Assembly (NCBI GenBank): GCA_028285315.1
Contig: JANQPU010000352.1
Span: forward strand, 1-32,762
Length of the DNA: 32,762 bases
From: Acaryochloris sp. IP29b_bin.176
GTDB taxonomy: Bacteria; Cyanobacteriota; Cyanobacteriia; Thermosynechococcales; Thermosynechococcaceae
Direction: 5' to 3'
The notes under the pieces are model-generated. The model was not told where the DNA came from. It did no database searches and worked only from the letters and a program-made list of their open reading frames with translations. A program made the translations under genes and the position numbers. Position 1 is the first letter of the stretch. Each line of letters starts with the position of its first letter. Shown in pieces: positions 8,281 to 16,001 of this stretch.

Positions 8281-9499
8281 GGTTATTGACGGTTGGAATT
8301 GGTGACTCAGCCGACTGATAGAAGGTACGGAGCCATACTTCAAGATCATCACTGATAGTGTTTACTATGTCGGGCGTGATAGAAATATGCAGGTGCTCTT
8401 GACTCCACTGGATTAATGCTTGAATAAATTTCTTCCTGGCCCGGCTGAGATAGCGAGAAATCTGGAACTGCTTAAGCTGCCCTTGAGCTGCAATCTGCTG
8501 TTGGGTACGTCCTTCACCGTAGTAGAGCTTGAGGAGCTGTTGTCGGGTGGGATCTAAAGTTGCGATCTCCTCTGCCAACACAGCATAAACTGCCTGCTGC
8601 TGAACCGTTCGCTGCCCTTCTGCTTCCTGCTTGAGCAGGTTATCCAGCTCTGAGGTCGATTGTAACTGTGGTAAAACCTCACCTAGCTCCTGCGATTCAG
8701 GTTCCCCCAGCGGCATATGAATCGAGATCTGAGCTGGATTCAAGTAGGATCGCGCCCAGCTAGCGCAGCAGTTGAGCCAATCTTGCATCTCTGAGACTGT
8801 AGCGACTGCCCCCGGCCCATAGGGTTGTTGGTTGCGTTCTGTGTTGTAGAGATTAACGATGGCGGTCCAGGTCTCTCGATCGGGTTCCTTCAAGGCGCGA
8901 TTCGCCGTGGGGTGCGGTGGAATGTATAAAGCGTTAAAACAGCGCCAAGCCAGCAGATACATATTGGTCTTGGGAGACACAAATCCAGCCTGTTCAATCG
9001 CCTCAGTGAGCTGCTTGCGGCTAATTTTACGTAGCAAAGCCCAGTCGCTACAAAAATCAATCTCCTTGCTCTGGCGGAGCTGTTCCTTAATGATGGTGCT
9101 GTAGGCGGTCGCTGCGTAGGTACTCAGGTGATACCCCCGGCTAGGATCAAATCCTGCCAATACCTGAGGGGTTTTGGCGATCGCCAACTGAAAGCAGTCA
9201 GCTAAACCAAACTGTCCTTGAGAAAATTGCGATCTAAACCGTAGGGCTGCTCCATAGCAGGTTTCTTGCAAGTAAGCGGTCAGATGTTCAACAGCCAGAG
9301 GGTCGGATTTGTGTTGCCATTCCCCGTGCCAGAACAATGCCCAAAAATGGCTTGATATAGTCGTTCTATCAACTTGAGAAAGTTGGGCTTCCATGCTTCG
9401 CTTAAGCTCTGGAGCCATGACCCAACCTATATAATTACCGTCCTCGAATTGCATAAAGCTAGAAAATGTTTCAAGCAGCGTTTGGCGACTCTTCATCAT
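8270..9499 (-). CDS. Sigma-70-family RNA polymerase sigma factor (divergent)
   Basis: The 409-aa protein has a sigma region 2-like segment at about 70-145, including FGLADCFQLAIAKTPQVLAG and FDPSRGYHLSTYAATAYSTI, which corresponds to the core-binding and -10 recognition helices. A region 4-like segment at about 305-370 has LDPTRQQLLKLYYGEGRTQQ then IAAQGQLKQFQISRYLSRAR, a helix-turn-helix for -35 recognition. The middle segment is long and divergent, unlike primary sigma factors. It heads the minus-strand cluster that includes DUF1822 and three Hsp70-like genes, so it may direct transcription of this locus (inference). The start used is the first of two consecutive ATGs (9499/9496), with no clear ribosome binding site; ATG at 9454 (MQFEDGNY) is an alternative. 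Confidence 0.75.
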   Translation of the reverse strand: MMKSRQTLLETFSSFMQFEDGNYIGWVMAPELKRSMEAQLSQVDRTTISSHFWALFWHGEWQHKSDPLAVEHLTAYLQETCYGAALRFRSQFSQGQFGLADCFQLAIAKTPQVLAGFDPSRGYHLSTYAATAYSTIIKEQLRQSKEIDFCSDWALLRKISRKQLTEAIEQAGFVSPKTNMYLLAWRCFNALYIPPHPTANRALKEPDRETWTAIVNLYNTERNQQPYGPGAVATVSEMQDWLNCCASWARSYLNPAQISIHMPLGEPESQELGEVLPQLQSTSELDNLLKQEAEGQRTVQQQAVYAVLAEEIATLDPTRQQLLKLYYGEGRTQQQIAAQGQLKQFQISRYLSRARKKFIQALIQWSQEHLHISITPDIVNTISDDLEVWLRTFYQSAESPIPTVNNHES

Positions 9500-9656
9500 A
9501 GTAGTTGTATCCCAATAGGACGCCGATACAGTCTTGTTCTTCTATCTCGCTCCCCCCGATGAGTATCAAATAGAGTCCCTTTGATTCAATTAATCGTATG
9601 TGACATTTTTCGTGAAGGGATATCAGCAGTTGTATTTGATTGACTACTGATTGCAC
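9471..9656 (-). CDS. Possible small protein upstream of the sigma gene
   Basis: A 61-residue frame opens with GTG at 9656 and overlaps the start of the sigma-like gene by 29 nt. The translation has an amphipathic look (LLISLHEKCHIRLIESKG, then LYLILIGGSEIEEQDCIGVL) with two Cys and no membrane segment. There is no well-spaced ribosome binding site and no family match that I recognise. It could be a small regulator or upstream reading frame coupled to the sigma gene, or chance. Confidence 0.3.
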   Translation of the reverse strand: MQSVVNQIQLLISLHEKCHIRLIESKGLYLILIGGSEIEEQDCIGVLLGYNYYDEESPNAA

Positions 9657-9928
9657 CTTTCGTATGAATAATAAGGAAGCGAACTATCCAGTACATCGTC
9701 TATCCCTGCAAAACCAGCTACCAGATTGAGTAAAACTGGTTTCACAAAACTGCAGCTACTAAAAATAGCATCCTAAGATCAATACTATTCAGATACGCCA
9801 AAGCCTCTAATTCAGGGGCTTTCAAACTCGCCATGTCAGTTGGCATGCTGAATTGGTCCCACCGCCTGCATAAACGGGGGGAGTGCGCCATATAGACCTA
9901 TTAAGGTTCCGTTCAAGGAGTAAACAGA
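9657..9928. promoter_or_regulatory. Divergent intergenic region with two hairpins
   Basis: This is the only region from which both the leftward sigma/DUF1822/Hsp70 cluster and the rightward peptidase/dynamin/GrpE cluster can be expressed, so it should hold both promoters. AAACCAG (9711-9717) pairs with CTGGTTT (9736-9742). AAAGCCTC (9800-9807) pairs with GGGGCTTT (9815-9822) with one G-T pair and a 7-nt loop. No canonical -35/-10 pair stands out on either strand, which would fit use of an alternative sigma factor. AAGGAG at 9915-9920 is the ribosome binding site for the peptidase gene. Confidence 0.5.
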
Positions 9929-11035
9929 ATGTTCAGCATGGACTGGCTAGATCTTGATGGAGATGGGGTAGAAGAAAGCTACGCCCAAGATATTGATACC
10001 GATGGTGATGGCCTTGCGGATACCACTCTAGTGCAATCAGATATGGATGGTGATGGCGTACTTGACAACACCTTTAGCGCCAACTTGGTTGACACCGATG
10101 GTGACGGCATTGCTGACATGGGGATTGTGGCCACCCCTTTTGAACTCGACCTGTCCCAGGATATCGATCAGTCCCCAACTGGGGATGACCTTGAACCAGA
10201 AATGGATCCCTTCCAGGATGATGACGACATTGAATTGGTAAACGAAGATCCAGGCTCAATTTATGAGGTGCCGGATGATCCCGAGGAGGACTTGGAGACA
10301 GAAATCGAAAACTTGTCTGACCCAGATCCAAGCGACGGGATGTTTGGTACACCTGATGAGGATATGGAGAACTGGCATCAGCAGATGCGTGACGATAGCT
10401 GCGCGATCGCATCCCAGGAATTTGTATTGGATGAAGTGCTCGGACGGGATGTGACCGAGCAGGAATTAACCGAAGTCGCCACCGCGAATGGTTGGTACAC
10501 CCCTGGTGGTGGTACTCCGTTGCATGCAACTGGCAATTTGCTAGAAGCCTATGGTGTCCCCGTGACCCAGGAATTTGGCAGTTCTCTGCAGGATATTGCC
10601 AACAAACTTGAACAGGGGCAAAAGGTCATTGTCGGTGTTGATGCTGATGAAATCTGGACACCGGGCGAGAACGAACTAGAAGACGATGTGCTGGGGGATT
10701 ACGTCGCTGGCTATGGGCATATTCCTGGCCAGGACGCGAACCATGCGGTGCAGGTGATCGGCATTGACACCACGGATCCAGATAATCCAATGGTTATCCT
10801 CAACGATCCAGGTACTGTTGACGGTCAAGGTTTCAGGGTGCCCGCAGGCGAGTTCGAGAATGCCTGGGCCGACAGCCAGCAATTTATGGTCAGCACCACT
10901 GGACTCACGCCTGATGCCACCGACCAGCCAGAATTCGCTGGAATGAGTGAAGTCCGTTTTGGTGCGGTTGATCGATATGGTCAACATTACTGGCCTAGCA
11001 GCGGTCAGTACTATACCCCCTCCAGATATGAATAA
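9929..11035 (+). CDS. Acidic C39-like cysteine peptidase with Ca-binding repeats
   Basis: The 368-aa protein begins with four DxDGDG repeats (DLDGDGVEES, DTDGDGLADT, DMDGDGVLDN, DTDGDGIADM; residues 8-64), typical calcium-binding loops. A very acidic stretch (about 72-150) follows. The C-terminal part resembles C39-type papain-fold peptidases: DDSCAIAS with the candidate nucleophile Cys158, NHAVQVIGID with His272, and VILNDPGT with Asp293. There is no signal peptide, so it probably acts in the cytoplasm, or it leaves by an unrecognised route. The start has a strong AAGGAG site 8 nt upstream. It is first in the rightward cluster, and the next gene begins 20 nt later. It may process or bind a partner encoded nearby; a non-peptidase binding role is possible. 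Confidence 0.75.
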   Translation: MFSMDWLDLDGDGVEESYAQDIDTDGDGLADTTLVQSDMDGDGVLDNTFSANLVDTDGDGIADMGIVATPFELDLSQDIDQSPTGDDLEPEMDPFQDDDDIELVNEDPGSIYEVPDDPEEDLETEIENLSDPDPSDGMFGTPDEDMENWHQQMRDDSCAIASQEFVLDEVLGRDVTEQELTEVATANGWYTPGGGTPLHATGNLLEAYGVPVTQEFGSSLQDIANKLEQGQKVIVGVDADEIWTPGENELEDDVLGDYVAGYGHIPGQDANHAVQVIGIDTTDPDNPMVILNDPGTVDGQGFRVPAGEFENAWADSQQFMVSTTGLTPDATDQPEFAGMSEVRFGAVDRYGQHYWPSSGQYYTPSRYE

Positions 11036-11055
11036 TTTTGTAGAAGAAAAATGCA

Positions 11056-11589
11056 ATGGAAAGTGAAACTGCAAAACTGATCAAATTGGTGCGCGCCATG
11101 CCCCTGGCGCAACAGCTCATACCGATGGAAGCTCTGTCAGGTTGGCCCATGCCTTTACGCCGAGGGAGCAAGGTCTATGTCCATCTTCCCTTTATCGGTG
11201 CCAACCAAACAAAGGATAAAAGCGGTATGGCCCTGTTCCCACCCTTTGCCCTCGTCACCGTGGATTGGTCGAATGGCTTGCCTGTGCAATACCTCAATCT
11301 TCGATTCCAGCATCCTTGGCCAGAAGGATACTGGGACAACCAAGCGGGAACTTTTCCCCATCCAGAGATTGCCCAGCTCCCTAAAACTGAGTATGTCAGC
11401 AAGTGCCAAGAGCTACTGGCCATGTATGACCATCTTCTCAATTCGTTGGTGAAGCGCGAAGCTTTCACACCCGAGTGGAAAACACGATTTTCAGAGTCCC
11501 TGCGCCTCCTGATGGAACCTGGTCTCGAACCCTACTACCGTGCCCTCTCTCCTAAGTTTTTCCAGACTTTTCTACCCCAATCATCTTAA
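11056..11589 (+). CDS. Conserved-looking protein of unknown function (177 aa)
   Basis: I do not recognise this protein. It has no signal peptide or membrane segment. Proline- and tryptophan-containing stretches (MEALSGWPMPLRRGSKVYVH; LRFQHPWPEGYWDNQ) suggest a compact beta-rich N-terminal half. The C-terminal half (about 110-177) is helical, including YVSKCQELLAMYDHLLNSL and ending FFQTFLPQSS. It lies 20 nt after the peptidase-like gene and 22 nt before the first dynamin-like gene, so it is almost certainly co-transcribed and may be an accessory subunit of the system. Confidence 0.8.
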   Translation: MESETAKLIKLVRAMPLAQQLIPMEALSGWPMPLRRGSKVYVHLPFIGANQTKDKSGMALFPPFALVTVDWSNGLPVQYLNLRFQHPWPEGYWDNQAGTFPHPEIAQLPKTEYVSKCQELLAMYDHLLNSLVKREAFTPEWKTRFSESLRLLMEPGLEPYYRALSPKFFQTFLPQSS

Positions 11590-11600
11590 CCACAGTTTTA

Positions 11601-11605
11601 GAGGT
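11601..11605 (+). promoter_or_regulatory. Ribosome binding site fixing the first dynamin-like start
   Basis: GAGGT lies 6 nt before ATG 11612. The frame is open further upstream (to ATG 11540), but that would overlap the preceding gene by 50 nt and lacks such a site. Confidence 0.6.
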
Positions 11606-11611
11606 CTAATA

Positions 11612-13663
11612 ATGGCAAATTTTCAAGCAACCAAGCAAGAAACCCTCTCGCTCCTAAAATCTGCGATCAACTTTGCAAAGGCTAGCAGCCATAAGAATGC
11701 CGTCAAACGTCTCAATGACAGCCATCAGCATTTACTAGAGGGCAAGTTGTTCGTGGTCGTGGCAGGTGAATTTAAACAAGGCAAATCCAGTCTGATTAAT
11801 GCATTCCTACGTGAACCTGGTCTATTTCCTGTCGATGTAGACATCGCTACCAATCTCGTGTCTACGATTACCTATGGTGACGCTGAAAAAGTCACGGTTG
11901 TCCTAGGTGAGCCAGGGAAAGAGAAACGCAAGGAGATTCGCCGATCTGATATTCCAGATTATGTAACAGAACAGGGTAATCAAAGAAATAGTAAGCAGGC
12001 TCGCATGCTAGTCATGGAGTCCCCTAACGCTCAGTTAAAGGAGGGATTGATCCTTGTGGACACCCCCGGAGTTGGTGGACTAAACGTCCAACACACGGAT
12101 ATTACCTATGCTTACATTCCTAACGCTGATTCCATTCTGTTTGTTAGTGATGCTCATGCTCCCCTATCAACAGAAGAGCTTAATTTCATTAAGCGCATTA
12201 GCCAACATTGTCAGAATTTCATCTTTGTTGTCACCAAAATTGATGCTGTTAGCAACTATAAGTCAATTATTGATAGCAATCGAGAAAAGCTAGCTCAAGT
12301 CTTGCCAGAAACAGGTGATAAGTTTCCAATTATTCCGGTTTCAAGTAGTGCTAGCCTAGCCTATCTAGACACTCAAGATCCTGAAGATTTAGAGGATAGT
12401 AACTTATCTTCCCTTGAGCAAGAGCTATGGCAGCTTTTGAGTCAGCAGCGAGGCAAAATACTACTTCTGAGAGCACTGACTGAATTGGGCAGAGTGGTCG
12501 CTGATATTAGGACACCTTTACAAGCAGAATGGGAGGCTTGTCAACAGCATGATCGAGAAGACCAAACCAAACTGGAGTCCAAGTTACAAGACACGTCTGA
12601 AAGGTTAAAACAGCTTCAGGGTAACAGTTCTGCTTGGCAATATCAGTTGAATGAAGGCATTCAAGATACTCAAAAAGAACTATTTAGGGAGTTGAGCAGA
12701 GAGATTGAACAAATCAAACGCCGGTCACAAGATTATATGGAGGATAGTCGGTTTCTAGAAGACCCTCCTCAAATAGCAAGACTTTTGGAAACTGACTTCG
12801 ACTCAATGATGTCTACTCTCAGTGAGAAGCTGAGTCAGAAGGCTGGCAACCTACATGTTGAGATCGTCAATTCTACTGGATTGAATATGAATCCATTGGC
12901 AATTGATTCTTTAGATTGGAGAAATCTTGGAGAAGACTCTTCTGAAGTTAGAGAACTGGAAGGCTTATCTCAAGTCAAAGCTCCGCAAGCCGATTGGTGG
13001 ACTAAAGCTGTAGATATGGTCTACAAAGGGGGATTTAAAGCTACTGCTGGTACAACGGTTGGCACTCTTCTGGGAGGCACGCTTGGAGGAATAGCAGGAC
13101 TATTGTTTGGTGGAGCAGGTGCTGTACCTGGGGCACAGATTGGCATGGCCTTAGGTTCAGTCTTAGGAGGTGTGAAAGGCTTTAGTGATGGAGCGAAGGA
13201 TGCACTGAGTCAGATTCAGGAACGGAATCAGATATTAGCCAAACGAGAAATTTCAAAAATCATTAATCCCTATATAATCGACAACCAGTTACTGTGTAAA
13301 GCTGCTTTGGAGGATATGGTTACTAAGTTAAGCCGAACGATGCGGAATGATTTGCAGCAGCAAATTAAACGCGAGAGAGAGCTTTGCGATCGCAGTCTAC
13401 GTTCTTTCCAGAAAACCCTCAAGCTTTCACAGGAACAAATGATTCGCAAGATGGCCGAGTTAAAAGGCCCCTTGCAGCAGCTCACAGATTTCCAAAAGGC
13501 AGCAGAGAAATTAGCCATGCAAGCATTGGAGGAAGCTGAGTCTGATACTATCTCCCCCTCTGATCCAGCCGCGTCCTCCGCAGATGCCGCTTCATCAGAC
13601 TCGCCAACGACACCTCAACCTGTTGCTGCTAGTGCGGACTACGGAGATTGGGCAGATGGCTGA
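11612..13663 (+). CDS. Dynamin-like GTPase (first of pair)
   Basis: The 683-aa protein has a dynamin-type large GTPase domain: G1 GEFKQGKSS (52-60), G2 threonine in the DVDIATNLVSTITYG region, G3 LVDTPGVGG (148-156) and G4 TKID (208-211). A helical stalk follows (about 305-465, e.g. TKLESKLQDTSERLKQLQ), then a Gly-rich hydrophobic segment at about 474-527 (GTLLGGTLGGIAGLLFGG). This is likely the membrane-inserting tip or paddle, as in bacterial dynamin-like proteins. More coiled coil and a low-complexity Ala/Ser/Pro/Asp tail ending DYGDWADG complete it. The family binds, tubulates or fuses membranes by GTP-driven assembly. Its last 8 nt overlap the next GTPase gene, so the two are made together and probably work as a hetero-oligomer, as in other bacterial dynamin pairs. 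Confidence 0.9.
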   Translation: MANFQATKQETLSLLKSAINFAKASSHKNAVKRLNDSHQHLLEGKLFVVVAGEFKQGKSSLINAFLREPGLFPVDVDIATNLVSTITYGDAEKVTVVLGEPGKEKRKEIRRSDIPDYVTEQGNQRNSKQARMLVMESPNAQLKEGLILVDTPGVGGLNVQHTDITYAYIPNADSILFVSDAHAPLSTEELNFIKRISQHCQNFIFVVTKIDAVSNYKSIIDSNREKLAQVLPETGDKFPIIPVSSSASLAYLDTQDPEDLEDSNLSSLEQELWQLLSQQRGKILLLRALTELGRVVADIRTPLQAEWEACQQHDREDQTKLESKLQDTSERLKQLQGNSSAWQYQLNEGIQDTQKELFRELSREIEQIKRRSQDYMEDSRFLEDPPQIARLLETDFDSMMSTLSEKLSQKAGNLHVEIVNSTGLNMNPLAIDSLDWRNLGEDSSEVRELEGLSQVKAPQADWWTKAVDMVYKGGFKATAGTTVGTLLGGTLGGIAGLLFGGAGAVPGAQIGMALGSVLGGVKGFSDGAKDALSQIQERNQILAKREISKIINPYIIDNQLLCKAALEDMVTKLSRTMRNDLQQQIKRERELCDRSLRSFQKTLKLSQEQMIRKMAELKGPLQQLTDFQKAAEKLAMQALEEAESDTISPSDPAASSADAASSDSPTTPQPVAASADYGDWADG

Positions 13664-15227
13664 TTTGCCCCTACGCGATCGCGCTCAGGCTCTGTTTAAC
13701 TTTATTCTGGAGCAGACCCGAGATCGCGCATCCCTGCAGGACTTGCATCAAGAGCTGTTGAATTGCCAACAGCGGCTCTCGGAACCCATGCGGGTTGCCA
13801 TCGTTGGCAAAATCAAGGCTGGTAAGTCCACCATGCTCAACGCTTTGTTAGGGGAAGCGATCGTTGCCACGGGGACTGTTGAAGCCACCTTCAATATCAA
13901 CTGGCTCAAGTACGGCTCCCAACCCACGCTCAAGGTGCATTACAAAAACGGTAAATCTGAAGATAAGTCCTTTGAAGAGTTAACCACCCTCACGTTACGT
14001 GCTGATGAGCATCTGGACTACTTACTGAGTATCAAATACATCGAAGTTTTTTATCCCAGCTCGATTCTGAAAACGTTTCACCTTATTGACACCCCTGGCT
14101 TAGAGTCATTTTATGAGGATGACTCGCAAAACACCCGTGACTTTCTCAAACTGCATGGCCAAGACCTGACCGCCGCGACCCAAGCCGAAGCTGCTAATGC
14201 CGATGCAGTTTTATATCTGTTCAGCCATAACCTCAGTGCTGGTGATCAGGCTGTGATGGAGGAATTTCAGGGACCATCTGTAGGACGTGCGACTCCCATT
14301 AACTCTATTGGGGTCTTAACCCGGATAGATGCTTACTGGCCTGAGTTTCCGCCCATTGAAAGCGGTAACCGAATTGCTGCCCGCCTTTCCGATATCCCTC
14401 AGGTTCATAACCTGTTCTATGCCATTAAGCCCGTGAGTGGCTATCTCGCACTAGGAGCGCAGACCCTACAAACTGATGAGTTAGAAATTTTGCAAAAGTT
14501 GGCAGCACTTCCCGAAGACCGTTTGCAGAGTTTGCTTCGAGTAAGAAATCGGTTTGAGAATCGAGAGTACCCTGATCAGCCAGGAGTGCCGACCATTGCT
14601 GAACGCCAGAAAGTACTCCATCGCCTGGAGCGTTACGGCATTTGGCAAGCCTGTCAGTTAATACGCTCAGGAACTTGCAATCTTGAATCACTGACCCAAG
14701 AACTGATGCAGGCCAGTGGTGTCCCAGACCTGTGTGAATTAATTACGTCCCATTTCGGCCATCGTGCCTATCTCATTAAACTTCGCACCGCCATAGATAG
14801 ACTACATGCACTCTGTTTTCAGCAAAAACAGAAGCAATCTGACGATGATTTGCAGGTGGTGGAAGCGATCGCCGGAAAAGTCGAAGCCCTTGAAGCTAAT
14901 TCCCATGACTTCCGCGAACTAGATATTCTGCGGAGCTACTACGATCGCAAGCTGGAATTTAGTGACGCAGAGATTCATCAACTACTGGAGGTGACTGGTG
15001 AATACGGGCAATCTTGCTTCCAGCGCCTCGGTATGAAGGAGCAGGCTTCCATCGATCAAATGCTCTCTGCCGCAAAAGAACGCATGCAGAAGTGGCGGTT
15101 GCGGGCCGCTGATCAAATGGGAGCATCTCGGCCAACCATTGAAGCCTCTACCGTCTTAGCTCATTCCTATGAACGCATTGTCTATCACTTACAAGAGGCT
15201 CAAAAACATCTCAATTTTTGGTCGTGA
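13656..15227 (+). CDS. Dynamin-like GTPase (second of pair)
   Basis: The 523-aa protein has G1 VGKIKAGKSTMLNALLG (50-66), G3 LIDTPGLES (143-151) and G4 LTRID (221-225), a dynamin-family GTPase with Arg in place of the common Lys of G4. The C-terminal 250 residues are helical (stalk-like). They lack the long Gly-rich hydrophobic segment present in its partner, so membrane attachment may come from the partner. ATG 13656 overlaps the stop of the preceding gene by 8 nt (ATGGCTGA arrangement). A longer frame from 13584 would run 80 nt into the partner gene and is less likely. The GrpE-like gene starts 44 nt downstream. Confidence 0.88.
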   Translation: MADLPLRDRAQALFNFILEQTRDRASLQDLHQELLNCQQRLSEPMRVAIVGKIKAGKSTMLNALLGEAIVATGTVEATFNINWLKYGSQPTLKVHYKNGKSEDKSFEELTTLTLRADEHLDYLLSIKYIEVFYPSSILKTFHLIDTPGLESFYEDDSQNTRDFLKLHGQDLTAATQAEAANADAVLYLFSHNLSAGDQAVMEEFQGPSVGRATPINSIGVLTRIDAYWPEFPPIESGNRIAARLSDIPQVHNLFYAIKPVSGYLALGAQTLQTDELEILQKLAALPEDRLQSLLRVRNRFENREYPDQPGVPTIAERQKVLHRLERYGIWQACQLIRSGTCNLESLTQELMQASGVPDLCELITSHFGHRAYLIKLRTAIDRLHALCFQQKQKQSDDDLQVVEAIAGKVEALEANSHDFRELDILRSYYDRKLEFSDAEIHQLLEVTGEYGQSCFQRLGMKEQASIDQMLSAAKERMQKWRLRAADQMGASRPTIEASTVLAHSYERIVYHLQEAQKHLNFWS

Positions 15228-15271
15228 GTAAAATCTCACTATTCCATCTATTTTTTATCTAAGGAGATCCC

Positions 15272-15964
15272 ATGCTTAATTCGCTGCTCCGACTATTCAA
15301 ACCTAGGTCTACCTATCGGGACTTTAGACTGAATACAACAACACTGGCTCTTCGAGCAGAATCCCTCGCGCGTCAACTCAACCACTTACCCTCCACAACC
15401 CGAAAACCAGTTGATACAGATGTAGTCGTGGTACTCAAGTCCACTTGCTTACTCATGGAACGATTGCTTGAGGTAAGTCAGGATTCTGATACAGATTGGG
15501 ATGACGAAGATTCTTTTATACCTTGCACTACAGGTGATTTTGTCTCGCCTGCACAAGAGAGTATCGAGCTAGTCCACGAACCTAAATCGGCGATCGCTCA
15601 AAAAAAACCTTCAAGCATAGCCGTTACCCCTAAGCCAGAACCCTCTGACACCGCTATGGATCTGATCAAGCTCAGAGATTGGATTTTGCTAGCTCAGTCC
15701 AATTCAACAACACCTATAACAGAGATTCTTCCAGAAATTTACAAGAGACTCGGACAAACTTTAGAACTAGAAAACATAACACCATTAGAGATAACAGGGA
15801 AGTTCAATTATGAACAACAGCAAGTTGTAAACACACAAGTTACTTATGATCCAGAGCAAGAAGATACGATTTGTTCGACCGTTCGACCGGGTTATCTGTT
15901 TGAAGGTAAACTTATACGACCGCAGGAAGTAACTGTATACACTTATCTACCTACAGACCCCTAA
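15272..15964 (+). CDS. GrpE-like nucleotide exchange factor
   Basis: The 230-aa protein has a C-terminal segment (about 128-225) that follows the GrpE pattern. A helix with ILPEIYKRLGQTLELENITP comes first, then the beta-domain pattern LEITGKFNYEQQQVV (in place of the usual G..FDP..H.AV). An acidic loop and VRPGYLFEGKLIRPQEVTVY follow, matching the GY...ILRPA.V.V ending of GrpE. The N-terminal part (1-125) is not the normal GrpE coiled coil: it is shorter, basic at the start and has an acidic/Pro-rich linker (DTDWDDEDSF). GrpE proteins release ADP from Hsp70s, so the natural clients are the three Hsp70-like ATPases transcribed divergently. The start has AAGGAG at 15261-15266. It lies between the dynamin-like gene (44 nt) and an orphan gene (37 nt). 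Confidence 0.75.
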   Translation: MLNSLLRLFKPRSTYRDFRLNTTTLALRAESLARQLNHLPSTTRKPVDTDVVVVLKSTCLLMERLLEVSQDSDTDWDDEDSFIPCTTGDFVSPAQESIELVHEPKSAIAQKKPSSIAVTPKPEPSDTAMDLIKLRDWILLAQSNSTTPITEILPEIYKRLGQTLELENITPLEITGKFNYEQQQVVNTQVTYDPEQEDTICSTVRPGYLFEGKLIRPQEVTVYTYLPTDP

Positions 15965-16001
15965 ATTTAGCTGTGAAAGCTGAAGGGCAGAAACTAAGTT
16001 C

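Noticed and set aside
9950-10125. Repeated GATGGNGATGG units resembling a DNA repeat array
   Set aside because: They are in frame and encode the DxDGDG calcium-binding repeats, with variable spacing; a coding repeat, not CRISPR or a satellite.
11540-11611. Longer N-terminus for the first dynamin-like protein
   Set aside because: It would overlap the preceding gene by 50 nt and gives a sequence unlike the family; ATG 11612 has GAGGT at proper spacing.
13584-13655. Longer N-terminus for the second dynamin-like protein
   Set aside because: It would read through the low-complexity tail of the first gene in another frame; ATG 13656 forms a normal 8-nt coupled overlap.
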